64,000 nucleotides of DNA from Echinicola pacifica DSM 19836 (GTDB lineage: Bacteria > Bacteroidota > Bacteroidia > Cytophagales > Cyclobacteriaceae): NCBI RefSeq assembly GCF_000373245.1, contig NZ_KB890741.1, positions 1 through 64,000 of the forward strand, given 5' to 3'. Of this stretch, positions 1-7,966 are shown piece after piece. How positions within the stretch are numbered: position 1 is the stretch's first letter; each line of letters begins with the position of its first letter. The notes beneath the pieces were generated by a model. The model did no database searches and had not been told where the DNA came from. It saw only the letters and a program-made list of their open reading frames with translations. A program made the translations under genes and the position numbers.

Positions 1-336
1 GACTCTAAGGAATCTGGACTGATCAGCTATATGGAGGGAATCAATGGTGCGACTTCCTCTCCTGGTACAACCACCAATGGAAATGGGACCGATGCGACTT
101 CTAATACCACTTTAGAAATAGAAGGAGCAATAGTAGGAACGGGAACTCCTGTCGATTATGGAGAAAATGGTTTCTATAACCTTATAGAAACCTTGGATGA
201 TCAGGATGCGGCCTATTCTGGAATTTATACCTATACCTACGCCATTGATGATGCAGAGAGCGTAGGCTGCGTAGCTACCATCCGCAAAATATATTCTAAC
301 CCTGCCATGCGCTCTATCAAGGGCAAGAAACAGTAA
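1..336 (+). CDS. C-terminal part of an unidentified protein (5' end outside window)
   Basis: The reading frame is open from base 1 and stops at 334-336, so this is the last 111 codons of a gene that begins before the window. I do not recognise the family. The visible part is rich in Gly, Thr, Ser and Asn at first (low-complexity, linker-like). A more ordered segment follows with several Tyr and acidic residues, and the protein ends in a short basic tail (RSIKGKKQ). This composition would suit an exported or surface protein, but no signal or anchor can be seen in the fragment. A strong bidirectional hairpin lies about 80 bases downstream. The ATG at 31 is internal and need not be the start. 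Confidence 0.6.
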   Translation, partial: DSKESGLISYMEGINGATSSPGTTTNGNGTDATSNTTLEIEGAIVGTGTPVDYGENGFYNLIETLDDQDAAYSGIYTYTYAIDDAESVGCVATIRKIYSNPAMRSIKGKKQ

Positions 337-412
337 ACATTTCTGGAGAATATAGAACGAGCATTTTTTTTAATAACTGGAAAAAATAGCCGATTAAGAC
401 TTAGTATAAAGT

Positions 413-455
413 AAAAAAGCAGTCCCGGAATATAGATCCGGGACTGCTTTTTTTT
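413..455. terminator. Bidirectional Rho-independent terminator
   Basis: The stem GCAGTCCCGG / CCGGGACTGC has a 9-base loop, with A6 before and T8 after it. It therefore gives a stem plus T-run on both strands. It sits between the convergent 3' ends of the first partial CDS and the minus-strand gene that stops at 454. Confidence 0.9.
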
Positions 456-828
456 AGTCGTTGGGGTAGGGGATATATACAAAACTTGTGAAATCCTCAT
501 CCACCACAAATAAACAACAATACTCATCGGGGTCTTTATAGGATTTTTTGAAATCCTCCAGAGAATCCTCCGTAACCAGCTTACGCTGGATAAATTCATC
601 CAAATACGTGATATAATAATTCCAATCCACTTTTATATCCGTATTCCCTATCAATAATTGCCCTATAGGCTGGGCCGTTTTACAAACGGGAAACACCGGG
701 AATTGGGAAAATTTCCGGCTGCGGACCTGGTAGGAAGCTTCTTTTAAAGTATCTGAGACTTTGATAAAGTCCTTGGTAATCGTGCCAAGGTACTTGCCAT
801 TCAATTCCGGATCATTATCTTCTCTCAT
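454..828 (-). CDS. Conserved hypothetical protein downstream of rlmD
   Basis: A 124-residue protein of unrecognised family. It starts with ATG at 828, four bases after the rlmD stop, so it is very likely translated from the rlmD transcript. It has no signal peptide or membrane segment. It has a mixed charged N-terminus (MREDNDPELNGKY), one Cys near the middle and a CC pair in the last third, and it ends in an aromatic and proline-rich tail (VYIPYPND). The sequence looks like a compact soluble cytoplasmic protein. Position suggests a link with rRNA modification or simple co-transcription, but no function can be assigned. Its stop codon touches the bidirectional terminator. Confidence 0.75.
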   Translation of the reverse strand: MREDNDPELNGKYLGTITKDFIKVSDTLKEASYQVRSRKFSQFPVFPVCKTAQPIGQLLIGNTDIKVDWNYYITYLDEFIQRKLVTEDSLEDFKKSYKDPDEYCCLFVVDEDFTSFVYIPYPND

Positions 829-832
829 ATTA

Positions 833-2239
833 TTATTTATTTAAAGTCAATAATACTACATTTTCTACGTGATAGGTCTGCGGAAACATATCCACCGGCT
901 GCACGATATCCAATTTGTATTTCTCACCTAGTAAGGCTACATCACGGGCCTGAGTGGCAGGATTGCAGCTAACATACACGATTTTTGGTGCTTCGAGTTT
1001 CAGCAGCATATTCACCACATCCTCATGCATACCCGCTCGAGGGGGATCAGTGATGATCACATCCGGCGCAGCATGAGAAGCGATAAACTCATCATTCAAC
1101 ATGTCTTTCATATCCCCTGCATAGAAGAGGGTATTCTCCAGCCCGTTGACCTTCGCATTTACCTTCGCATCCTCAATCGCCGCTTCCACATACTCTATAC
1201 CGATGACCTGCTTAGCATTTTTGGCCACAAAATTCGCGATCGTGCCTGTGCCGGTGTACAAATCATAAACCACTTCTTCCCCGGTAAGACCCGCAAACTC
1301 CCTCGCGACCTTATACAGCTCATAGGCTTGAAGGGAGTTGGTCTGGTAAAAAGACTTAGGCCCGATTCTAAACTCCAGCCCCTCCATCTCCTCTACGATA
1401 TAATCACGACCCATAAACGTATGAATGTCCTGATCATGGAAGGTTTCGTTTTTCTTCAAGTTGATGATATAGAGCAAAGAAGTGAGTTCAGGGAATCGTC
1501 CACTGAGAAACTCCATTACTTTTTGGATATTTTCGGGCTGATCCTCACCAAACTGCACGATCACCATTATTTCTCCAGTAGTACTGGTCCTAATGATAAG
1601 ATTACGTAGGAGCCCTTTTTGCTGGATCATATCAAAGAAACTAATGCCATTTTCAAGGGCAAAATCCCTGAGAGCATTTCTCACCTCGTTGGAGAGGTTT
1701 CCCTGAAGGTAGCAATGCTCCACATCCACGATCTTGTCAAATCGCTTAGGGATGTGAAAGCCTAAGGCATTTCGCTCAAATTCCTTTCCGGAATCTATTT
1801 CCTCACGGGTGAGCCAGCGGTTATTGGAAAAGGTGAAATCAAGCTTATTACGATAATATTGGGTATTGGCCGAGCCAATGATTGGCTGCACCTCAGGTAC
1901 AGGGAGTTTACCTATCCGCTGAAACTGGTCAATGACCTGCTGGCGCTTATAGGACATCTGTAGCTCATAGTTGATATGCTGCCACTTGCAGCCACCGCAT
2001 ACCCCAAAGTGGGAGCAAAAAGGCTCCACCCTATCGGGGGAATATTGATGGATCTTAATGGCCTCGCCTTCCATAAAAGTGCTTTTGCCACGGGTAATAC
2101 GTACGTCCACCACATCTCCCGGGGCCACGTTTTGTACGAAGACCACTTTCCCCTCATGGTGTGCGACGCTCTTGCCCTCAGTGGCTATTCTTTCGATAGT
2201 AAGGTTTTCTATGACCTTATTTTTCATCTTTCTTGACAT
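833..2239 (-). CDS. rlmD: 23S rRNA (uracil-5-)-methyltransferase RlmD
   Basis: SAM-dependent methyltransferase of the RumA/TrmA family, about 468 residues. Such enzymes methylate C5 of a uracil in 23S rRNA (U1939 in E. coli). An N-terminal TRAM domain (residues about 10-65) is followed by the iron-sulphur motif CSHFGVCGGC (Cys at about 75, 81 and 84), with a fourth Cys in the later VEHCYL segment. The SAM site is seen as DLYTGTGT, with the acidic loop IGIEYVE. The catalytic region contains TDPPRAG and the nucleophile motif VSCNP. ATG at 2239 is chosen over an in-frame TTG at 2248 because a promoter-like box covers 2246-2253. ATG at 2227 is also possible. RlmC or TrmA specificity cannot be excluded, but length and the Fe-S motif fit RlmD. 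Confidence 0.92.
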   Translation of the reverse strand: MSRKMKNKVIENLTIERIATEGKSVAHHEGKVVFVQNVAPGDVVDVRITRGKSTFMEGEAIKIHQYSPDRVEPFCSHFGVCGGCKWQHINYELQMSYKRQQVIDQFQRIGKLPVPEVQPIIGSANTQYYRNKLDFTFSNNRWLTREEIDSGKEFERNALGFHIPKRFDKIVDVEHCYLQGNLSNEVRNALRDFALENGISFFDMIQQKGLLRNLIIRTSTTGEIMVIVQFGEDQPENIQKVMEFLSGRFPELTSLLYIINLKKNETFHDQDIHTFMGRDYIVEEMEGLEFRIGPKSFYQTNSLQAYELYKVAREFAGLTGEEVVYDLYTGTGTIANFVAKNAKQVIGIEYVEAAIEDAKVNAKVNGLENTLFYAGDMKDMLNDEFIASHAAPDVIITDPPRAGMHEDVVNMLLKLEAPKIVYVSCNPATQARDVALLGEKYKLDIVQPVDMFPQTYHVENVVLLTLNK

Positions 2240-2245
2240 AGGCTG

Positions 2246-2253
2246 CAAAATTA
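2246..2253 (-). promoter_or_regulatory. Candidate -7 box for rlmD
   Basis: On the minus strand the sequence TAATTTTG matches the Bacteroidota -7 consensus TAnnTTTG. A TTGG lies about 22 bases upstream as a possible -33 element. Only six bases separate the box from the ATG at 2239, so the transcript would be leaderless or nearly so. Confidence 0.45.
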
Positions 2254-2624
2254 ATCATTAAAAATGGAATTTGACCAAGGATTGCAAGCTTAGAATCCTG
2301 ACTGCCCTATAATATAAAAATAAATATCCCTCATTCGGAAATTGTGCGCTCCAGCACTCCCCTTCCCTGGCAGCTAAATGGTCTTTGATAAGGGTATATA
2401 AATTGCTATGGGTATAAATGAGATCATGCTATCGATCAGTTTCCTTCTGGCAGACCGGGAGGGCAAAGGATATTCCGCCAGACTTAGGGAAACTATTTTG
2501 GCATATATCCCATTGTCAGGAAGAAGATTATGCTTTCTCGAATGATTTTTTTAATCAGGAAATGAGTATAGTTTTATCGGAATTGGTCGAATTCATTATA
2601 TTTAGGCTTAAAGAAAATTAGAAA
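2254..2624. other. Intergenic region between divergent rlmD and SDR genes
   Basis: About 370 bases without a convincing gene. A 67-codon frame at 2418-2621 has no recognisable content. A TATATTTA sequence at about 2598-2605 differs from the -7 consensus by one base and could serve the SDR gene. Nothing else stands out. Confidence 0.5.
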
Positions 2625-3437
2625 ATGAAATTTAAGGACAAGGTTGTATTGATTACAGGAGCCACGTCGGGAATTGGTAAGGCCTGCGCGATGGCTTTTG
2701 GTGAAGAAGGAGCAAAAGTGGCCATTACAGGAAGAAGCCAGGCCAATCTGGATAATACGTTGGTCTTATTACAGAAAAAAGGCATCGACTGCTTAGGGAT
2801 ATTGGCTGAAGCCTCCAGTGAGGAAGACAATAAAATGATGGCCGAAAAAGTCAGTTCTCATTTTGGTAAAATCGATATACTAATAAATAATGCAGGCATT
2901 TCCATGAGAGCATTATTTGAGGAGCTGGATACCAAGGTATTTCATGAGGTGATGAATATCAACTTCTGGGGAACCGTCTATGCTACTAAATATTGCCTGC
3001 CTGAAATACTAAAATCCAAGGGCTCGGTGATTGGGGTAAGCTCCATCAATGGGTTTCGTGGTACCCCAGCTCGCACTGCCTATACCGCAAGTAAGTTTGC
3101 GATGAATGGATTTATGGAATCCCTTCGTACCGAGGTGATGAAGCGGGGCGTCCATGTATTGGTGGCCTGTCCCGGCTTTACCGCTTCCAATATCCGAAAC
3201 AAGGCCTTGACCGCAGATGGAAGCAGCCAAGGGGAATCACCCCGAAATGAAACCGCCATGATGACCGCAGAAGAGGTCGCCGCTCATATCCTAAAAGCCA
3301 CCCTCAAAAAGAAACGCGATATCGTATTGACCCGAGAAGGAAAATTGGCGGTGTTTTTGAATAAATGGATTCCTGGGATAATGGATGGAATTGTGTATAA
3401 CCATATGGCGAAGGAGGCCGACTCTCCATTTAAATAA
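2625..3437 (+). CDS. SDR-family oxidoreductase (NAD(P)-dependent)
   Basis: Classical short-chain dehydrogenase/reductase of 270 residues. The cofactor motif TGATSGIG is at residues 11-18 and NNAG at about 87-90. The catalytic Ser lies in VSSING (about 139), with YTASK giving Tyr about 153 and Lys about 157. The PG motif follows the active site (ACPGF). The GRS after beta-2 (residues 36-38) leans to NADP(H). The C-terminal third is longer than in the shortest members and may form a lid or membrane-associating helix, as in the DHRS7-like group. The substrate is unknown. The gene is followed six bases later by the large helicase, so they are probably co-transcribed, although a functional link is not obvious. 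Confidence 0.88.
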   Translation: MKFKDKVVLITGATSGIGKACAMAFGEEGAKVAITGRSQANLDNTLVLLQKKGIDCLGILAEASSEEDNKMMAEKVSSHFGKIDILINNAGISMRALFEELDTKVFHEVMNINFWGTVYATKYCLPEILKSKGSVIGVSSINGFRGTPARTAYTASKFAMNGFMESLRTEVMKRGVHVLVACPGFTASNIRNKALTADGSSQGESPRNETAMMTAEEVAAHILKATLKKKRDIVLTREGKLAVFLNKWIPGIMDGIVYNHMAKEADSPFK

Positions 3438-3443
3438 ATAGTA

Positions 3444-6400
3444 ATGGCAAAGAAAATATTTCAAGCTTATAGGAATAGATTGGTGGACCTGTCTTCCAAA
3501 AACAAATCCATCTTCCTGCCCAAGCTTACCATCAATCAAATGGTGAGCCTGGCCGAGCTTGAAGGTTTTCACCATGCCAAACCTTTTTTATATATCTCAG
3601 ATATTCTGGGTCGGAAAAAAAAGATACCCTTTCTACCTTCTGAGGACCCCAGAGATAAAGACCTAAACCTGCTCTCCGCCAGAGTCCAAAGAATCAGCCA
3701 ATCGGTAAAGATTGCAGAAGAGGAATCTGGCGAGCAAAGCCTGTATCTCGGCTGGCCCTTTGTGGAAGGAATGCTGATGAATGGGCAAGTGATCCGCTGT
3801 CCTTTGGTCTTATTCCCCCTTAATCTAGCGAAAGAAGGAAAAAAATGGGTGCTGAAGAAGGATGCCGGAGATCAGCCCATCCTTAATAAGAGCTTTTTGC
3901 TGGCCTATTCCCACTCCTTGGGGGAGCCTTTTAAGGAGGATTGGTGGGAAAATCCCCTGGATCAGTTTCCTCGCGAGCCGACACCCTTCCGGACCGAATT
4001 ATACCAATACCTAAAAAAGGAGCTTAGCGTCAATTTTACCGGAGAACTTTTCGAGGATAAGATCATTGACATTCCTCCCATAAGTCTGGCAGAAGCTCAG
4101 CAGGAATATAAGCCAGGACTGCTAAAGCTGAAGCCCTATGCCGTCTTGGGACAGTTTTCTCAAAAAAGCTCCTTTCTTATTAATGATTATGAAAAACTCA
4201 TCGCCACCTCCGGAGAGACGGATTTGGAGGCTTTGTTTTCTGAGCGCTTCAGGCCCGACGAAGATACCGTCCAAACTGCAGACGCCAATTTACTGAATAC
4301 CTTACCTCTGGATGCGAGTCAGGAAGAAGTGATGAGAATGGTAAGGGAAGGCGGTTCTTGTGTGGTAGAGGGCCCTCCCGGCTCAGGCAAGTCCCAATTG
4401 ATCTCCAATCTGGTGTCTGACTTCATCAGCCGTGGAAAGAAAGTCCTAGTGGTCTCTCAAAAGAAAGCTGCCCTTGATGTGGTCTCCCAAAGGCTAGGAT
4501 CTCTGGGATATGGCGCTTTTTTGGCTCCTGTGCATGATTTTCGAGCGGATAGAGGTGTCGTCTTTGCGCAGCTGGAAAGCCAGATCCAATCCCTGGAATC
4601 TTACCAGGAACTGAATCGGGGACTGGATGCGATTCAGCTCGAAAGGGAGTTTAGCCAGACGGTCCGTAGGATCGAAAACCACGCCGAGATTCTTGAGGAT
4701 TATAGACATGCACTCTTTAATACGGAGGAATGTGGCGTTCCCGTGAAAGAATTATACATGAGCTCTTCTGTTGGGGAGGAGCATATCAACCTAACGCAGT
4801 ATTATAAATATTTTCATTGGAATGATCTGGATGAATTCCTGAGGGATTTGAAGGATTACCTTTATTTCTACCCTAAGTATGAGCAGGCGGATTCATTTTG
4901 GCTGCACCGGGTGGATTTCTCTGAATTTACAGCCAATGCTATTTATCGATTCAAGGAAAACCTGGAGGAGATCAAAGAACTGAAGAACACCGCAGAAATG
5001 ATTCTGGGGGATTTACTCTTTCAGCCGTTTGAATTTCCTCTTGTATATCAATCCTTCGAATATAAGGACCGCCTGCAAAGCCTGCAGTCCTTAATACGGA
5101 ATGAGGAGATCTTTGAGGCCTTGAAGGAGCTTATGAAATACCCCATCGGCGAACTGGATGTTTTGTGGCTCGAGAATAAGGAGGATATTATCAAGAAGCT
5201 CTTTTCGGAGGAGGGAATAGAGTGGTCCGTAAAGGACGAGGAAGTGGAGTCCACCTACCAGAAAGTCCTTCACGTTATCGGTATGAAGGATTCCTGGTGG
5301 AAGTCTCTTTCCCTGAAGCTTTATAAGAAGGAGTATAAGCAGGTCTGGAATCTGCTCAATCATAATGAGCTTCCACATGACCGTAATGGCCTTTCCACCT
5401 TGCGGAAGATGCTGGAAAATCGGCTCAATATAAATCATCAATATACCCTGCTGGATAGGAAACCCTGGGTGGATTTACCCGAAAAACCATTTGGTTTTAC
5501 TGAATTTAACCATAAGTTTCATGTGCTTCAGGAGGCCGTAAAGGCCCGGTTTGCCTTGGAGGACTTAGGGGTTTTGACTCCCTATCTGATTTTCGAAAGA
5601 GCCGATTACGATCAGTTCAGGCAGATTATCCATGAGCTGATCGGAATCAATGAGCTGATTGCTTTCAAATCCGCAGTGTGGAGGCAGTATTTTAGCGATA
5701 TTCAGATCAAACACCTGCTGACCACCAATGATAAGCATCGCCTGGACCTGATAAGAGATACCATTACCTCTAATTTTACCGAAATAGTGGCCTTAGATCG
5801 TCTGAAAAGAAAACTTAGAGCAGTGGATTTGGAGGTGATCAGAAAACTGTTGGATGAATTTCCCGATAAATCCTTTGAAGAATTAAAAGGGATCTTTCTG
5901 GCAGGGCTAAAACTCAGCTGGATAGAGCATATAGAAGCGAAGTACCCCGTATTGCAGGAGGTAAGCCTTCCTCGTCTGAAGGATATCATTGATGAATTTG
6001 GAAAGGCGGTGGATGAGAAGCTGGCGGCAACTAAGTTTTTGGCCGAATTAAGGCTTCGTGAGAACACCTTCTCCCGCTTAGAATACAACCGCCTCAATCA
6101 CTTGGTGACTTATCGGGAGCTCCTTCATCAGGTGACCAAGAAGAAACGACTGTGGAGCCTGAGGAAATTGATGGAGAGTTTTGATGAAGAGGTGCTGCGC
6201 TTGGTGCCTTGCTGGTTGGCATCACCAGAGACGGTTTCTGCGGTATTCCCACTGGAGACGAAGTTTGATTTGGTGGTTTTTGATGAGTCGTCTCAGTGTT
6301 TTGCAGAGCGAGGCCTGCCGGCCATGTTACGAGGAAAGCAGGTAGTGATCGCTGGAGATAGTCAGCAGCTTTCTCCTTACGATCTGTATGCTACAAGGCT

Positions 6401-7424
6401 GGATGCTCCAGAGGAATCCATAGAGCTGGAGACGGAGTCCTTATTGGATTTGGCTTCGCTTTATTTTAAGAAAATTATCCTTGAAGGCCATTACCGAAGC
6501 AAGTACTTTTCATTAATTGCTTTTTCGAACCAGCATTTTTATAATAATAAACTGGCGATGGTGCCTGATATTTCTCAGGTCCAGTCTCAGGCGGAGGTTT
6601 ATAAATATGTGAAGACCACAGGGGTATGGGATAAGCAGATGAATCAGGTGGAGGCAGAGGAGGTTTTGCATCAGCTTAAGATTATTCTTAGCGAGGATCC
6701 GGAGGCCAGCATAGGGGTGGTAACCTTTAATTATTTCCAGATGGATCTGCTAGCTGGCTTGATAGCAGCGCATAGAGATTTGCAGAAGGCAAGGGTGAAG
6801 GTGAAGAATATCGAAAATGTGCAAGGTGATGAATTTGATACTGTGATATTTTCCATTGGCTATGCCAAAAATAAAGCGGGGAAATTGGTGGCTAACTTTG
6901 GCTTATTGTCCAAGGCGGGAGGCATAAACAGGTTAAATGTAGCGATCACGCGAGCCAAGCAAAAAATCGTGGTGGTCACAAGTATTGAGCCAGAGGATTT
7001 TAAACCCAGACAGCTGCTCAATCCGGGGGTGAAAATGCTGTCCGATTATTTGGGCTTTGCTCGTAATATCAGTGAAGGCATGCAAGCCTCGATTCAGGAG
7101 CAGTCTCCTAGTGGGTTTGAGGTGTCATGGTATTTGAAGAATAAGCTGGAGGGGAAATATGGCGCTCACCTTGTCCAAAGTGCAAAGCATTCCAGGATTA
7201 TTGATCTTGAATTAGTAAAAGAGGATGGAGGCTTGGTGGCGGCCATTCTTACGGATGATGATCGGCTGTTTAATGCCCGATCGGCCAAGGAGGCATTTGT
7301 TTATCATCCGCGTTTATTGAGGTCCAAAGGCTGGTCAGTGATTCAGGTATTCAGCCGCCAATATTGGTTGGATAAGGAAGACTTGATGCAAACAAAACTT
7401 TCCCCTAAAGAAAATCACCATTAA
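3444..7424 (+). CDS. Large superfamily 1 (UPF1/DNA2-like) helicase, DUF4011 type
   Basis: A 1326-residue protein. The N-terminus (YRNRLVDLSSKNKSIFL) resembles the start of DUF4011-type helicases. The helicase core is split by a long insertion. Walker A GPPGSGKS is at about 309-316. After about 600 residues of charged, helical, coiled-coil-like sequence, motif II FDESS (about 945) and motif III GDSQQLSP follow. Motif VI is RLNVAITRAKQ at about 1162-1172. The last 100 residues resemble a Vsr/DUF559-like nuclease domain (IDLELV ... SKGWSVIQVFSRQYW), but the usual acidic active-site segment reads ILTDD. The enzyme probably translocates on DNA or RNA using ATP. Relatives occur both in general nucleic-acid metabolism and in defence loci. 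No defence partner is visible here, only an upstream SDR gene. Confidence 0.85.
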   Translation: MAKKIFQAYRNRLVDLSSKNKSIFLPKLTINQMVSLAELEGFHHAKPFLYISDILGRKKKIPFLPSEDPRDKDLNLLSARVQRISQSVKIAEEESGEQSLYLGWPFVEGMLMNGQVIRCPLVLFPLNLAKEGKKWVLKKDAGDQPILNKSFLLAYSHSLGEPFKEDWWENPLDQFPREPTPFRTELYQYLKKELSVNFTGELFEDKIIDIPPISLAEAQQEYKPGLLKLKPYAVLGQFSQKSSFLINDYEKLIATSGETDLEALFSERFRPDEDTVQTADANLLNTLPLDASQEEVMRMVREGGSCVVEGPPGSGKSQLISNLVSDFISRGKKVLVVSQKKAALDVVSQRLGSLGYGAFLAPVHDFRADRGVVFAQLESQIQSLESYQELNRGLDAIQLEREFSQTVRRIENHAEILEDYRHALFNTEECGVPVKELYMSSSVGEEHINLTQYYKYFHWNDLDEFLRDLKDYLYFYPKYEQADSFWLHRVDFSEFTANAIYRFKENLEEIKELKNTAEMILGDLLFQPFEFPLVYQSFEYKDRLQSLQSLIRNEEIFEALKELMKYPIGELDVLWLENKEDIIKKLFSEEGIEWSVKDEEVESTYQKVLHVIGMKDSWWKSLSLKLYKKEYKQVWNLLNHNELPHDRNGLSTLRKMLENRLNINHQYTLLDRKPWVDLPEKPFGFTEFNHKFHVLQEAVKARFALEDLGVLTPYLIFERADYDQFRQIIHELIGINELIAFKSAVWRQYFSDIQIKHLLTTNDKHRLDLIRDTITSNFTEIVALDRLKRKLRAVDLEVIRKLLDEFPDKSFEELKGIFLAGLKLSWIEHIEAKYPVLQEVSLPRLKDIIDEFGKAVDEKLAATKFLAELRLRENTFSRLEYNRLNHLVTYRELLHQVTKKKRLWSLRKLMESFDEEVLRLVPCWLASPETVSAVFPLETKFDLVVFDESSQCFAERGLPAMLRGKQVVIAGDSQQLSPYDLYATRLDAPEESIELETESLLDLASLYFKKIILEGHYRSKYFSLIAFSNQHFYNNKLAMVPDISQVQSQAEVYKYVKTTGVWDKQMNQVEAEEVLHQLKIILSEDPEASIGVVTFNYFQMDLLAGLIAAHRDLQKARVKVKNIENVQGDEFDTVIFSIGYAKNKAGKLVANFGLLSKAGGINRLNVAITRAKQKIVVVTSIEPEDFKPRQLLNPGVKMLSDYLGFARNISEGMQASIQEQSPSGFEVSWYLKNKLEGKYGAHLVQSAKHSRIIDLELVKEDGGLVAAILTDDDRLFNARSAKEAFVYHPRLLRSKGWSVIQVFSRQYWLDKEDLMQTKLSPKENHH

Positions 7425-7466
7425 AATCTGGCAGTCAGCAGACCACGTAAGCGTAGTTTAGAGCAA

Positions 7467-7504
7467 ATAGAAAAAGGGATGAATCAATTCATCCCTTTTT
7501 CTAT
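7467..7504. terminator. Bidirectional Rho-independent terminator
   Basis: A nearly perfect palindrome: AAAAAGGGATGAA, loop TCAA, TTCATCCCTTTTT. The A/T arms provide a T-run on both strands. It lies between the convergent helicase and gldH genes and includes the gldH stop codon. Confidence 0.9.
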
Positions 7505-7966
7505 TTTTATTCCTAAAGACTCTATTCCGTCCAGGGCATTACTTCTCATGTATTGAATAAACTGCATTTTTGAGTTTTGCAGTGCCGTCGCTTTTAGACT
7601 AGGCAGGGTGTCCACCACGGTGAAGCTATTGCCATATCCACTGCCCAGTGGCTTGCCTGATTTAGGGTCAAAAAGCTTCAAATAGATCAGCTTATTGGTT
7701 TGGATACTGCCAGTGCTATCCCTGAGTATATATCGGAGGTATAGATTGTGATAATCGTATTCCTCATTATATTTCACACGGAGGGTCGCCAGAGCACCTT
7801 CATTTGGGATGGCCGGGACCATAAATGAGAGCGTGTCCTCAGCTGGCCAGGATAACTCTTCGAAGCTTTGGTACTCTTCCACTAGCCTGGCTTGATCGCA
7901 GGAGATCATTAGACCTCCTGTAATCAGCCACAGGCATATTCTGCCAAGGGTATGCTTAACTTTCAT
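7484..7966 (-). CDS. gldH: Gliding motility lipoprotein GldH
   Basis: A 160-residue exported lipoprotein. ATG at 7966 gives a hydrophobic signal peptide (MKVKHTLGRICLWLITGG) and a lipobox ending LMISC, with Cys at about 23. The rest is a beta-rich domain (RVKYNEEYDYHNLYLRY, VVDTLPS) typical of GldH. In Flavobacterium johnsoniae GldH is needed for gliding and is linked to the type IX secretion machinery. The start overlaps the end of the RicT-like gene by 11 bases, which matches the usual neighbourhood of gldH in this phylum. The frame continues upstream without a stop for about 100 codons, but that extension lies over the RicT tail and is not coding. The ID rests on context plus the lipobox and domain pattern. 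Confidence 0.85.
   Translation of the reverse strand: MKVKHTLGRICLWLITGGLMISCDQARLVEEYQSFEELSWPAEDTLSFMVPAIPNEGALATLRVKYNEEYDYHNLYLRYILRDSTGSIQTNKLIYLKLFDPKSGKPLGSGYGNSFTVVDTLPSLKATALQNSKMQFIQYMRSNALDGIESLGIKIEKGMN

Noticed and set aside
2418-2621. A 67-codon plus-strand frame before the SDR gene
   Set aside because: No recognisable motif, lies in the promoter region of the SDR gene and has ordinary chance length.
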